Assembly (NCBI RefSeq): GCF_030817415.1
Contig: NZ_JAUSZI010000002.1
Coordinates: 8,866,001-8,930,000 of the forward strand
DNA from: Streptomyces umbrinus
GTDB lineage: Bacteria > Actinomycetota > Actinomycetes > Streptomycetales > Streptomycetaceae
Direction of reading: 5' to 3'
DNA length: 64,000 nucleotides
This document shows positions 33,390 through 41,914 of this stretch, piece after piece. The notes under the pieces were generated by a model. It was not told the origin of the DNA. It ran no database searches and was given only the letters and a program-made list of their open reading frames with translations. The translations under genes were made by a program, and so were the position numbers. Within the stretch, counting starts at the first letter, position 1. Each line of letters begins with the position of its first letter.

Positions 33390-34919
33390 GTGGCAGCAGC
33401 ACCAGTCTGGAGTGTCGACCCCCGAACCGGGAAGCAGCGCGAGCAGGTTGCGGTGGAAGCCACAGCCCAGGAGGTGGACGCGGCCGTCCGCGCGGCCCAT
33501 GCCGCCCGGGGAGCACTCGCCGACCGCACCGTCCGCGCGGCCTTCCTGCGTTCCGCGGCCGACCAGCTCGAAGGCGCCAAGGACCACCTGGTCGAGGCCG
33601 CGGACGCGGAGACCGCGCTCGGTCCGGTCCGGCTCACCGGCGAGCTCGCCCGCACCTGCTACCAGCTGCGGGCCTTCGCGGACATCGTCGACGAGGGCGA
33701 GTTCCTCGGGGTCGTGATCAACCACCCCGACGACACCGCGACCCCGCCGATCCCGGACCTGCGCCGCTACAAGGTGCCGCTGGGCGTCGTCGCCGTCTAC
33801 TCGGCCTCGAACTTCCCCTTCGCCTTCTCCGTGCCCGGCGGCGACACCGCGAGCGCGCTCGCCGCGGGCTGCCCGGTCGTAGTCAAGGCGCACCCCGACC
33901 ACCCGGGCCTTTCCGAGCTGGTCGCGTCCGTCCTGCGCCGGGCCGCCGCCCAGCACGACATCCCGGACGGCGTCCTCGGCCTGGTGCACGGCTTCGACGC
34001 GGGCGTCGAGCTGGTCAGGCACCCGCTGGTCACGGCCGCCGGATTCACCGGTTCGGTACGCGGTGGACGTGCCCTCTTCGACGCGGCGGCCGCCCGGCCC
34101 GCGCCGATCCCCTTCCACGGCGAGCTGGGTTCCCTGAACCCCGTCGTCATCACCGAGGCCGCGGCCGCCGAGCGCGCCGAGGCGATCGGTACGGGGCTCG
34201 CGGGCTCCATGACGCTGGGCGTCGGCCAGTTCTGCGTGAAGCCCGGTCTGGTGCTGGCGCCCGCCGGCGCGTCCGGTGACCGGCTGGTCAAGTCGCTCAC
34301 GGACGCGGTGAGCGACACGGACGCGGGTGTTCTCCTGGACCACCGCATGCGCGACAACTTCGTCGCGGGGGTCGCCGAGCGGGCCGAACTCCCCGACGTG
34401 GACGCCCCGGTGACCCCGGGCGCGGGCAGCGAGCACACGGTGAGCCCCGGCTTCCTGACGGTTCCGGCCGAGCGGCTCGCGAGCGAGGGCGAGTACGACC
34501 TGCTGCTCGAGGAGTGCTTCGGGCCGGTCACCGTCGTCGCGCGCTACGAGGACGAGGCCGAGGCGAACGCGGTGCTCGCGCGGCTGCCCGGCAACCTCAC
34601 CGCGACCGTCCACCTCTCCACGGAGGAGACGGCCGGCGAGGGGCGCGGTGCGGAGATCCTCGCCGAGCTGACGCCGCTCGCGGGGCGCGTCCTGGTCAAC
34701 GCGTGGCCGACCGGTGTCGCGGTCGCGCCCTCCCAGCACCACGGGGGGCCGTACCCGGCGACCACCTCCACGTCCACGTCGGTCGGCGGTACGGCGATCG
34801 AGCGGTGGCTGCGGCCGGTGGCGTACCAGAACACGCCGGAGGCGCTGTTGCCGGTGGAGCTTCGCGACGACAATCCGCTGGGGTTGCCGCGGCGGTACGA
34901 CGGGCGACTGGAGCGGTAG
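33390..34919 (+). CDS. Alpha-ketoglutaric semialdehyde (2,5-dioxovalerate) dehydrogenase
   Basis: A 509-residue NAD(P)-dependent aldehyde dehydrogenase of the branch that oxidises 2,5-dioxopentanoate to 2-oxoglutarate. GTG 33390 follows GGAGGGA. Family-specific blocks are YSASNFPFAFSVPGGDTASA, the catalytic general base Glu245 (FHGELGSLNP) and the nucleophile Cys282 (GVGQFCVKPG); the late PYPATTSTSTSVGG is also typical of this branch. It would be the last step of oxidative pentose or glucarate pathways, so it could complete the route begun by the dehydratases at 1214-3909. The divergent IclR is its likely regulator. Confidence 0.88.
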   Translation: MAAAPVWSVDPRTGKQREQVAVEATAQEVDAAVRAAHAARGALADRTVRAAFLRSAADQLEGAKDHLVEAADAETALGPVRLTGELARTCYQLRAFADIVDEGEFLGVVINHPDDTATPPIPDLRRYKVPLGVVAVYSASNFPFAFSVPGGDTASALAAGCPVVVKAHPDHPGLSELVASVLRRAAAQHDIPDGVLGLVHGFDAGVELVRHPLVTAAGFTGSVRGGRALFDAAAARPAPIPFHGELGSLNPVVITEAAAAERAEAIGTGLAGSMTLGVGQFCVKPGLVLAPAGASGDRLVKSLTDAVSDTDAGVLLDHRMRDNFVAGVAERAELPDVDAPVTPGAGSEHTVSPGFLTVPAERLASEGEYDLLLEECFGPVTVVARYEDEAEANAVLARLPGNLTATVHLSTEETAGEGRGAEILAELTPLAGRVLVNAWPTGVAVAPSQHHGGPYPATTSTSTSVGGTAIERWLRPVAYQNTPEALLPVELRDDNPLGLPRRYDGRLER

Positions 34920-34976
34920 CGCTCCGCGGGGTGCGCCGTTGGGCCCGTGGCCGTTCTGCGGCTGCGGGCCCGTTGT

Positions 34977-35006
34977 GGCTGATCGCGCAGTTCCCCGCGC
35001 CCCTTG
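34977..35006. repeat. Dispersed GGCTGGTCGCGCAG repeat, copy E
   Basis: A copy with one change (GGCTGATCGCGCAGTT), followed by GCCCCTTGAGGGGC, a hairpin that could end transcription of the dehydrogenase gene. Confidence 0.7.
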
Positions 35007-35092
35007 AGGGGCGCCCCCTGCGGCGCAGCCGTGCGGTGATACGGCCCCGCGCCCCTTTCTGGGCGTGGGGGTGGACCTGACAGACTCGGGGG

Positions 35093-35701
35093 ATGGACTT
35101 GGAACTTCCTGAACTTCCCTTTTCTCTTCGGACGTACGGGCCCGACGGGCACTGGTCGTACGAGGACGGGGTGCTCACCGGGTGGGCGGGGGCGCGGCAG
35201 GACCGGTTCGTGCCGCCGACCGACGAGGGGCTGGACCCCGCGTCCGACGCGCCCCGGCTGCTCGGGTCGCCGGAGGGGGACTTCCAGCTCATCGCCCGGG
35301 TCACGGTCGGTTTCGCCGGGGCGTTCGACGCGGGCGTGCTGTACGTGCATGTGGGCGAGCGGGCCTGGGCCAAGCTCTGCCTGGAGAACTCGCCGGACGT
35401 GCCCACCGTCTGCACGGTCGTCACCCGTGGCCACTCCGACGACGCCAACTCCTTCACGGTGGATGGCAGTTCGGTCTGGCTGAGGATCAGCCGCACCGGC
35501 CGTGCCTTCGCCTTCCACGCGTCCAGGGACGGTAAACGCTGGACCTTCGTCCGCCTCTTCACCCTGGCCGACGAGAAGGAGACCGGCGCCGCCCTGATCG
35601 GCTTCATGACCCAGTCCCCGATGGGCGAGGGCTGCGTGGTCACCTACGACCACATCGAATACCACCCGGACTGGCCGGCAGACCTCAGAGACGGCACCTG
35701 A
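35093..35701 (+). CDS. DUF1349-family beta-sandwich protein
   Basis: A 202-residue soluble protein resembling the DUF1349/YesU group (concanavalin-like jelly roll). Recognisable blocks are [20 protein letters not shown], then [24 protein letters not shown] shortened here to its [14 protein letters not shown] core, and a late [12 protein letters not shown]. No signal peptide is seen. Members occur near sugar-utilisation genes and may bind carbohydrate, but no reaction is established. It stands alone after a repeat-containing gap. Confidence 0.75.
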   Translation: MDLELPELPFSLRTYGPDGHWSYEDGVLTGWAGARQDRFVPPTDEGLDPASDAPRLLGSPEGDFQLIARVTVGFAGAFDAGVLYVHVGERAWAKLCLENSPDVPTVCTVVTRGHSDDANSFTVDGSSVWLRISRTGRAFAFHASRDGKRWTFVRLFTLADEKETGAALIGFMTQSPMGEGCVVTYDHIEYHPDWPADLRDGT

Positions 35702-35753
35702 GCCTCGGCCGGCGGGGTCGTACCGGCGGACGCCCGGTGTCATGCTGCCGGGC

Positions 35754-36284
35754 ATGACCACCGACACGTACCAGACCCTGCCGGACGGCCGCCCTCTCCC
35801 GCTCATGACCGGGGCTGAGCGGCCCATGCTGGAGAGCTGGCTCGCGTTCCACCGGGCCACCCTGGAGTCGAAGTGTGCGGGGCTGGACGACGGCCAGGTG
35901 CGGCTGGCGTCCACCGCGCCGTCGGAGCTGACGCTGCTCGGGCTGGTGCAGCACCTGGCCGAGGTGGAGCGGAACTGGTTCCAGGCGGTGTTCGCGGGAC
36001 TCGACGTGCCGACGCTGTACGAGGACGGCGCCGGCGGATACGCCCTCGACCCGGAGCGCGGGCTCGACGAAGCGCTGGCGGACTGGCGCCGCGAGGTCGG
36101 GCGCGGGCAGGAGCTGTCCGCCGGACGGTCGCTCGACGACCTCGGCCGGATTGTCGACGGGCCGATGGCCGGGCTGGAGGTCAGTCTGCGCTGGATCCTT
36201 GTCCACCTGATCGAGGAATACGCGCGCCACAACGGTCACGCGGACATCGTCAGGGAGCGGATTGATGGGGTCACAGGCGCCTGA
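35754..36284 (+). CDS. DinB-like / DUF664-family protein
   Basis: A 176-residue four-helix protein of the DinB superfamily. [16 protein letters not shown] and [18 protein letters not shown] carry the histidines that bind a metal in this fold. ATG 35754 is preferred to ATG 35742 because [16 protein letters not shown] matches typical starts. Actinobacterial members can be thiol-dependent (mycothiol or bacillithiol) transferases; the actual substrate is unknown. Confidence 0.8.
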   Translation: MTTDTYQTLPDGRPLPLMTGAERPMLESWLAFHRATLESKCAGLDDGQVRLASTAPSELTLLGLVQHLAEVERNWFQAVFAGLDVPTLYEDGAGGYALDPERGLDEALADWRREVGRGQELSAGRSLDDLGRIVDGPMAGLEVSLRWILVHLIEEYARHNGHADIVRERIDGVTGA

Positions 36285-36640
36285 CCAGCGGGGCGGTGGG
36301 TGATCGGGGAATTCCGGTTCGGTTTATCCGGGGGTATTTCTCGGCGCTTTTCTGGGGCCTTATTCAGTGCAGCTCCCCGTATTCTTCTGCCCGCTTTCTC
36401 CGAACCTAAACGCTAAGATTTCGCGAACACCAACCTCTTAATTCGGGCAGATCTCGTGGTGATTACACGGCTGTGACGCAATACACAGGGCGCCCGGTTT
36501 CTCCCTTATTTTCGGGATAAAGTGGCGGCTTCTGACTGGTGGTACGCGGCATCCGCGCCCGCGTGATAACACAGCAGGCGCGTCGACGTAACCCCCTCCG
36601 GCGATGCAATTTGAACTTTCGCTGGGTAAATTCAATCCGC
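36285..36640. other. Gene-free, comparatively AT-rich leader of the ectoine operon
   Basis: These 356 bases contain no convincing gene. They are visibly richer in A/T than surrounding DNA, as expected of a promoter region. GGGTAA at 36624-36629, with TAAATT overlapping at 36627-36632, lies 11-17 bases before ATG 36641, and no purine-rich ribosome site follows it. No -35 partner is convincing. Confidence 0.6.
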
Positions 36641-37180
36641 ATGACCGCCGCACAAGCAGACCTGCAAGCGGAATTCCTGGAAATGCCGGAAGGGCTGCGG
36701 ATCGACCGTCCGCACGTGGTGGACGGAGCCGCGCTCTGGCGCATTGCCAAGGACTCCGGGAACCTCGACCTGAACTCCTCCTACAGCTACCTGCTGTGGT
36801 GCCGTGACTTCGCCGGCACCTCCGCGGTGGCGCGTACGGCCGACGGCGAGCCGGTCGCCTTCGTCACCGGCTACATCCGGCCGGAGCGCCCGCACACGCT
36901 TCTCGTGTGGCAGGTGGCCGTCGACGCGGAACAGCGCGGACGCGGCCTCGCCGCCGCGCTCCTCGACGGACTGACCCTGCGGATCGCCCGCACACACGAG
37001 CTGACCACCGTCGAGACCACCATCACCCCGGGCAACACCGCCTCCGAGCGCCTGTTCACGTCGTACGCCGGACGCCACGGAGCGACCGTCGAGCGTGAGG
37101 TCCTGTTCGACACAGCGCACTTCCCCGACGGACCGCACGACCCAGAGGTGCTGTACCGCATCGGCCCCCTGTCGCACTGA
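36641..37180 (+). CDS. ectA: L-2,4-diaminobutyrate N-acetyltransferase
   Basis: A 179-residue GNAT enzyme that acetylates L-2,4-diaminobutyrate, the second step of ectoine synthesis. Family blocks are IDRPHVVDGAALWRIAKDSG, LDLNSSYSYLLWCRDFAGTS and the acetyl-CoA loop QVAVDAEQRGRGLAAALLDG. ATG 36641 gives the standard N-terminus MTAAQADLQ, but no Shine-Dalgarno precedes it, so translation may be leaderless. It heads ectABCD, 30 bases before ectB. Confidence 0.96.
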   Translation: MTAAQADLQAEFLEMPEGLRIDRPHVVDGAALWRIAKDSGNLDLNSSYSYLLWCRDFAGTSAVARTADGEPVAFVTGYIRPERPHTLLVWQVAVDAEQRGRGLAAALLDGLTLRIARTHELTTVETTITPGNTASERLFTSYAGRHGATVEREVLFDTAHFPDGPHDPEVLYRIGPLSH

Positions 37181-37210
37181 CGAACCCCCCACGCCCTGAG
37201 GAGCAACTCC

Positions 37211-38482
37211 GTGACCATCACCCAGCCCGACCTGAGCGTCTTCGAGACCCTGGAGTCGGAGGTGCGCAGCTACTGCCGTGCCTGGCCCACCGTCTTCGAC
37301 AGGGCGCAGGGCAGCCGCATGTTCGACGAGGACGGCCATGAGTACCTCGACTTCTTCGCCGGCGCCGGATCGCTCAACTACGGGCACAACAACCCCGTAC
37401 TGAAACGCGCCCTCATCGACTACCTGGAACGCGACGGCGTCACGCACGGTCTCGACATGTCGACGACCGCGAAGCGCGGGTTCCTGGAGTCGTTCCAGAA
37501 CCTGGTGCTGCGGCCCCGCGACCTGCCGTACAAGGTCATGTTCCCGGGCCCGACCGGCACCAACGCCGTCGAGTCCGCGCTGAAGCTGGCCCGGAAGGTC
37601 AAGGGGCGCGAGTCGATCGTCTCCTTCACCAATGCCTTCCACGGCATGTCGCTCGGCTCGCTCGCCGTGACCGGCAACGCCTTCAAGCGGGCCGGCGCCG
37701 GCATCCCGCTCGTGCACGGCACACCGATGCCCTTCGACAACTACTTCGAGGGCAAGGTCGAGGACTTCCTCTGGTTCGAGCGGCTCCTGGAGGACCAGGG
37801 CTCCGGCCTCAACAAGCCCGCCGCGGTGATTGTCGAGACCGTGCAGGGCGAGGGCGGCATCAACGTCGCCCGCCCGGAGTGGCTGCGCGCCCTGTCCGAG
37901 CTGTGCGAGCGCCAGGACATGCTGCTGATCGTCGACGACATCCAGATGGGCTGCGGCCGGACCGGGGCGTTCTTCTCCTTCGAGGAGGCGGGCATCACCC
38001 CCGACATCGTCACCGTCTCCAAGTCCATCAGCGGCTACGGACTGCCCATGTCCCTCTGCCTGTTCAAGCCCGAGCTGGACATCTGGGAGCCGGGCGAGCA
38101 CAACGGCACGTTCCGCGGCAACAACCCCGCGTTCGTGACGGCCGCCGCCGCGCTGGAGACGTACTGGTCCGACGGTCCCGCCATGGAGAAGCAGACCCGT
38201 ACCCGTGGCGAGCAGGTCGAGGAGGCGTTCATCTCGATCACCGAGGAGAACCTCGCCGACGTCAAGGAGTACCGCGGCCGGGGCCTGGTCTGGGGCATGG
38301 AGTTCCACGACAAGGCGCGCGCGGGCCTTGTCGCCAAGCGGGCCTTCGAACTCGGCCTGCTCATCGAGACGTCGGGCCCGGAGAGCGAGGTCGTGAAACT
38401 CCTCCCGGCGCTCACCATCACCCCCGAGGAACTGGACGAGGGCCTGCGCATCCTCGCCCGCGCCGTCCGCGAGACGGCCTGA
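37211..38482 (+). CDS. ectB: L-2,4-diaminobutyrate--2-oxoglutarate transaminase
   Basis: A 423-residue class III aminotransferase that makes L-2,4-diaminobutyrate from aspartate semialdehyde with glutamate as donor. Lys271 (VSKSISGYG) binds pyridoxal phosphate; the cofactor aspartate is in LLIVDDIQMGCGRTG. GTG 37211 follows GAGGAG. Length is normal for EctB. Expression is expected under salt or heat stress with the rest of the operon. Confidence 0.97.
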   Translation: MTITQPDLSVFETLESEVRSYCRAWPTVFDRAQGSRMFDEDGHEYLDFFAGAGSLNYGHNNPVLKRALIDYLERDGVTHGLDMSTTAKRGFLESFQNLVLRPRDLPYKVMFPGPTGTNAVESALKLARKVKGRESIVSFTNAFHGMSLGSLAVTGNAFKRAGAGIPLVHGTPMPFDNYFEGKVEDFLWFERLLEDQGSGLNKPAAVIVETVQGEGGINVARPEWLRALSELCERQDMLLIVDDIQMGCGRTGAFFSFEEAGITPDIVTVSKSISGYGLPMSLCLFKPELDIWEPGEHNGTFRGNNPAFVTAAAALETYWSDGPAMEKQTRTRGEQVEEAFISITEENLADVKEYRGRGLVWGMEFHDKARAGLVAKRAFELGLLIETSGPESEVVKLLPALTITPEELDEGLRILARAVRETA

Positions 38483-38555
38483 ACCACCCCTGAACCACAG
38501 CGGCCACATCAACCGCACCAACCGCACATCAGCCTGAAGGAGGCTTCGCAGCACC

Positions 38556-38960
38556 GTGATAGTCCGTTCGTTCAAGGAGATCGAAGGCACTGACCGACAC
38601 GTGAAATCGGCGTCGGGTACCTGGGAGAGCAAGCGCATCGTCCTCGCCAAGGAGAGGGTCGGCTTCTCCGTGCACGAGACGATCCTCTACGCGGGTACCG
38701 AGACGTCGATGTGGTACGCGAACCACATCGAGGCCGTCGTCTGCGTCGAGGGCGAGGCCGAACTCACCGACGACGAGACCGGCGAGAAGTACACGATCAC
38801 GCCGGGAACCATGTACCTCCTCGACGGGCACGAGAGGCACACGATGCGGATCAAGGAGGACTTCCGCTGCATCTGTGTCTTCAATCCGCCGGTGACCGGA
38901 CGGGAGGACCATGACGAGAACGGCGTCTACCCCCTGCTGACCGAGCCCGAGGAGGTCTGA
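38556..38960 (+). CDS. ectC: L-ectoine synthase
   Basis: A 134-residue cupin that cyclises N-gamma-acetyl-diaminobutyrate to ectoine. Blocks are [40 protein letters not shown] and [12 protein letters not shown], which hold the metal and substrate residues. GTG 38556 follows a perfect AAGGAGG. It is five bases upstream of ectD, so the two are tightly coupled. Confidence 0.97.
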   Translation: MIVRSFKEIEGTDRHVKSASGTWESKRIVLAKERVGFSVHETILYAGTETSMWYANHIEAVVCVEGEAELTDDETGEKYTITPGTMYLLDGHERHTMRIKEDFRCICVFNPPVTGREDHDENGVYPLLTEPEEV

Positions 38961-38964
38961 ACCG

Positions 38965-39852
38965 ATGACGACGATCACCGACCTGTATCCCAGTCGCGGT
39001 ACCAGCGAGGTGTCCGTGCCCCGGCAGGACCCGGTCGTGTGGAGCGAGCCCGGCACGCCGGGACCGATCCCCGGGGCCGACCTGCAGTCGTACGAGCGTG
39101 ACGGGTTCCTCGCCGTCGACCGGATCATCGGCGAGGACGAGGTCGCGCTCTACCACGCGGAGCTGGAGCGTCTGGTGACGGATCCGGCGATCCGTGCCGA
39201 CGAGCGCTCGATCGTGGAGCCGAAGTCGCAGGAGATCCGCTCGGTCTTCGAGGTCCACAAGATCAGTGAGATCTTCGCCCAGCTCGTACGCGACGAGCGC
39301 GTGGTCGGCCGCGCCCGGCAGATCCTCGGCTCGGACGTGTACGTCCACCAGTCGCGGATCAACGTCAAGCCCGGCTTCGGTGCGAGCGGCTTCTACTGGC
39401 ACTCGGACTTCGAGACCTGGCACGCCGAGGACGGCCTGCCGAACATGCGCACCGTGTCCGTCTCGATCGCGCTGACCGAGAACTACGACACCAACGGCGG
39501 TCTCATGATCATGCCGGGGTCGCACAACACGTTCCTCGGCTGTTCCGGAGCCACGCCGAAGGACAACTACAAGAAGTCGCTGCAGATGCAGGACGCGGGC
39601 ACGCCCTCCGACGAGGCGCTCACCAAGTTCGCGTCCAAGCACGGCATCAAGCTCTTCACGGGCAGGGCCGGCTCGGCGACCTGGTTCGACTGCAACTGCA
39701 TGCACGGTTCGGGCGACAACATCACGCCGTTCCCGCGCTCGAACGTCTTCATCGTGTTCAACAGCGTGGAGAACACGGCGGTGGAGCCGTTCTCGGCACC
39801 GGTACGCCGGCCCGAGTTCATCGGGGCCAGGGACTTCACTCCGGTGCGATGA
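38965..39852 (+). CDS. ectD: Ectoine 5-hydroxylase
   Basis: A 295-residue 2-oxoglutarate/Fe(II) dioxygenase that makes 5-hydroxyectoine. The iron triad is His146-x-Asp148 (FYWHSDFETWH) plus His247 (CMHGSGDN); the signature FYWHSDFETWHAEDG is intact. GGAGG ends in the ectC stop region, giving a good ribosome site. The last 30 bases are partly duplicated downstream (39904-39932), next to a 16-bp tandem array. Confidence 0.97.
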   Translation: MTTITDLYPSRGTSEVSVPRQDPVVWSEPGTPGPIPGADLQSYERDGFLAVDRIIGEDEVALYHAELERLVTDPAIRADERSIVEPKSQEIRSVFEVHKISEIFAQLVRDERVVGRARQILGSDVYVHQSRINVKPGFGASGFYWHSDFETWHAEDGLPNMRTVSVSIALTENYDTNGGLMIMPGSHNTFLGCSGATPKDNYKKSLQMQDAGTPSDEALTKFASKHGIKLFTGRAGSATWFDCNCMHGSGDNITPFPRSNVFIVFNSVENTAVEPFSAPVRRPEFIGARDFTPVR

Positions 39853-39903
39853 CTCCTTTCCGCCGGCGTAGCCGGCCTGCGGCGTAGCCGCCAATGGACA
39901 CAG

Positions 39904-40042
39904 CATCGGGGCGAGGGACTTCACTCCGGTGAAGTGACGTACGCCTGAAGTGACGTACGCCTGAAGTGACGTACGCCTGAAGTGACGTACGCCTGAAGTG
40001 ACGTACGCCTGAAGTGACGTACGCCTGAAGTGACGTACGCCT
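39904..40042. repeat. Duplicated ectD 3' end followed by seven perfect 16-bp repeats
   Basis: CATCGGGGCGAGGGACTTCA... repeats the final codons of ectD with one change. It runs directly into GAAGTGACGTACGCCT repeated seven times without error (39931-40042). The array is non-coding here and is followed at once by the 40051-40092 terminator. Confidence 0.9.
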
Positions 40043-40050
40043 GAGGGTGA

Positions 40051-40092
40051 TTGGCCCGGTGTCCGACTCATGGGAGTCGGGCACCGGGCCAA
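40051..40092. terminator. Bidirectional terminator after ectABCD
   Basis: Arms 40051-40068 (TTGGCCCGGTGTCCGACT) and 40075-40092 pair along 18 bases with one G-T, around the loop CATGGG. It lies between the convergent ectoine operon and the Old Yellow Enzyme gene (stop at 40098). Confidence 0.85.
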
Positions 40093-40097
40093 CTGCC

Positions 40098-41159
40098 TTA
40101 CAGCGCCGGGTAGTCCGTGTAGCCCTTGGCGTCCCCGCCGAAGAACGTCGCCCCGTCGGGCTCGTTGAACGGGCCGCCGGTCCGCAGACGGGCGGGCAGG
40201 TCCGGGTTGGCCAGGAACAGCTGGCCGTACGCGACGAGATCGGCGACGCCGTCCTCGACGAGGGCCAGGGACTCCGGCCCGGTCGGCCCCTCGGTCGCCG
40301 GGTTCAGGACGAGGGCCCCGCTGAACCGCTTGCGCAGCGCGAGGGTCAGCTCACGCATCTCAACCGCCTCGGTGACGTGCAGATACGCGAGGCCCAGCGG
40401 CTCCAGCTCGGCCACCAGTGCGGTGTACGTGGGCTCCGGCTCGGGCTCCTGGATGTCGTTGTACGGGTTGCCGGGCGAGAGCCGGATGGCGGTGCGCCCG
40501 GCACCGATCTCGGCGGCGACGGCCTTCACGGTCTCGACGGCGAACCGTATGCGGTTCTCGACGGAGCCGCCCCACTCGTCGGTGCGGTGGTTGGAGCCGG
40601 GAGCGAGGAACTGGTGGATCAAGTAGCCGTTGGCGCCGTGCAGTTCGACCCCGTCGAAGCCCGCATCGACGGCGCCCCGCGCGGCGGTCACGAACTCGCC
40701 GATGGTGGCGCGGACCTCGTCGCCCGTGAGCTCGCGCGGGGCGATGAAGTCGAGGGGGCCCTCGTGCGTGTAGACCTGCCCCTGGGCCGGCACGGGGGAC
40801 GCGCCGACGTTGACGAGTCCGTCGGGCAGCAGGGTGGGGTGGCCGATCCGGCCCGCGTGCATGAGCTGCGCGAAGATCCGGCCGCCGGCGGCGTGCACGG
40901 CGTCGGTGACCTTCCGCCAGGCGGCGATCTGCTCGTCGCTGTGCAGGCCGGGGGTGTCCGGGTAGCCCTGGCCGATCGCGGACGGCTGGATGCCCTCGGT
41001 GATGATCAGCCCCGCGGAGGCGCGCTGGGCGTAGTACTCGACGGTGAGGTCGGTGGGGGTGCCGCCCTCGCCCGCCCTGCTGCGGGTCATCGGCGCCATG
41101 GCGATGCGGTTGGCGAGGGGTGTGCCGGACAGGTCGATCGGGTCGTATGCAGTGGTCAC
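40098..41159 (-). CDS. Old Yellow Enzyme-family NADPH:flavin alkene reductase
   Basis: A 353-residue FMN-dependent ene-reductase that reduces activated C=C bonds or nitro compounds. Family blocks are NRIAMAPMTRSRA, GLIITEGIQPS, FAQLMHAGRIGHP, GVELHGANGYLIHQFL (His/Asn pair for substrate) and NHRTDEWGGSVENR. GTG 41159 follows GGGAG. It diverges from a MarR gene, and the shared region carries paired operators, so it is probably induced by electrophiles through that regulator. Confidence 0.93.
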   Translation of the reverse strand: MTTAYDPIDLSGTPLANRIAMAPMTRSRAGEGGTPTDLTVEYYAQRASAGLIITEGIQPSAIGQGYPDTPGLHSDEQIAAWRKVTDAVHAAGGRIFAQLMHAGRIGHPTLLPDGLVNVGASPVPAQGQVYTHEGPLDFIAPRELTGDEVRATIGEFVTAARGAVDAGFDGVELHGANGYLIHQFLAPGSNHRTDEWGGSVENRIRFAVETVKAVAAEIGAGRTAIRLSPGNPYNDIQEPEPEPTYTALVAELEPLGLAYLHVTEAVEMRELTLALRKRFSGALVLNPATEGPTGPESLALVEDGVADLVAYGQLFLANPDLPARLRTGGPFNEPDGATFFGGDAKGYTDYPAL

Positions 41160-41183
41160 AAGAGCTCCCGGAAATAATTTATG

Positions 41184-41241
41184 TGGTCGGCCAATCAACT
41201 GAACCTGGAGCCACCCTGGACTATTCCTTGGCCGACCAAGG
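41184..41241. promoter_or_regulatory. Paired inverted operators between OYE and MarR genes
   Basis: CCTTGG-CCGA-CCAAGG (41226-41241) is a 16-base palindrome. TGGTCGGCCAA (41184-41194) is the exact complement of TTGGCCGACCA inside it, so two related sites in opposite orientation sit 44 bases apart, one near each gene. This is the expected layout for MarR control of a divergent pair. Confidence 0.65.
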
Positions 41242-41350
41242 TAATCTCGGTGGAGGAAGACCGGAAGACGGCCGGGAGACGGCGCGAGAAGGCGGGGGAG
41301 GCGGTGGGACGTACGGTGGACAGCACGTCCGCACGAACCGGGGAGTCGAG

Positions 41351-41869
41351 ATGAGTGCCAGCCAGGAGGTCGCGGCCCCGCAGGCCGACCCCGTCTGTAC
41401 CGACAAGCTGCCCTCCGCCGCGCGCGGCGGCCCGGTCAGCCACGCCATCTCACGGGTCGCCCGGCTGCACCGCACGACCGTGGCCAAGCTGCTGCGCGGG
41501 GCCGGGCTCTACCCCGGGCAGGAGTTCGTGATGATGCACCTGTGGGACCGGGGCCCGGTGCGTCAGTCGGACCTCATCAAGGCGGTCGAACTCGATCCGT
41601 CCACGATCACGAAGATGCTCCAGCGCCTCGAGCAGTCCGGGCACGTGACCCGCAGCCCGGATCCGAAGGACCGGCGCGCGGTGCTCGTCGAGGCGACCGA
41701 GAAGAGCTGCGGACTGCTCGACGAGGTCGCACTCGCCTGGTCCGGCCTGGAGGAGCACGCCCTCGCGGGTCTGAGCCCGGCCGAGCGGACCCAGCTCGTC
41801 GCTCTCCTCTCCAGGGTCGAGGCGAACCTCTGCACGGAGACGGGGGGCTGCCCGGCCCCGGGCTCGTAG
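41351..41869 (+). CDS. MarR-family transcriptional regulator
   Basis: A 172-residue winged-helix repressor. The DNA-binding part is VRQSDLIKAVELDPSTITKMLQRLE and the wing is RSPDPKDRRAVLVEATEKS; both are cut here to family-typical cores around STITKMLQRLE and DPKDRRAVL. Cysteines near the N-terminus (PVCTDK), at Cys124 (KSCGLLD) and at the C-terminus (NLCTETGGC) could sense oxidants or electrophiles, which fits regulation of an ene-reductase. ATG 41351 is chosen as the first start after the operator region. Confidence 0.9.
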   Translation: MSASQEVAAPQADPVCTDKLPSAARGGPVSHAISRVARLHRTTVAKLLRGAGLYPGQEFVMMHLWDRGPVRQSDLIKAVELDPSTITKMLQRLEQSGHVTRSPDPKDRRAVLVEATEKSCGLLDEVALAWSGLEEHALAGLSPAERTQLVALLSRVEANLCTETGGCPAPGS

Positions 41870-41914
41870 CTCCCCAGGGCCAGGGGCGCGCTGCCCTGGC
41901 CCGTAGTGGCTGAG

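Noticed and set aside
39931..40042. CRISPR array
   Set aside because: The 16-bp units are directly tandem with no spacers and there are no cas genes.
38881..40092. Minus-strand protein with repeated RRTSLQAYVTSG motifs over the 16-bp array
   Set aside because: The repeats arise from translating the tandem array; the rest is antisense to ectD and lacks a ribosome site.
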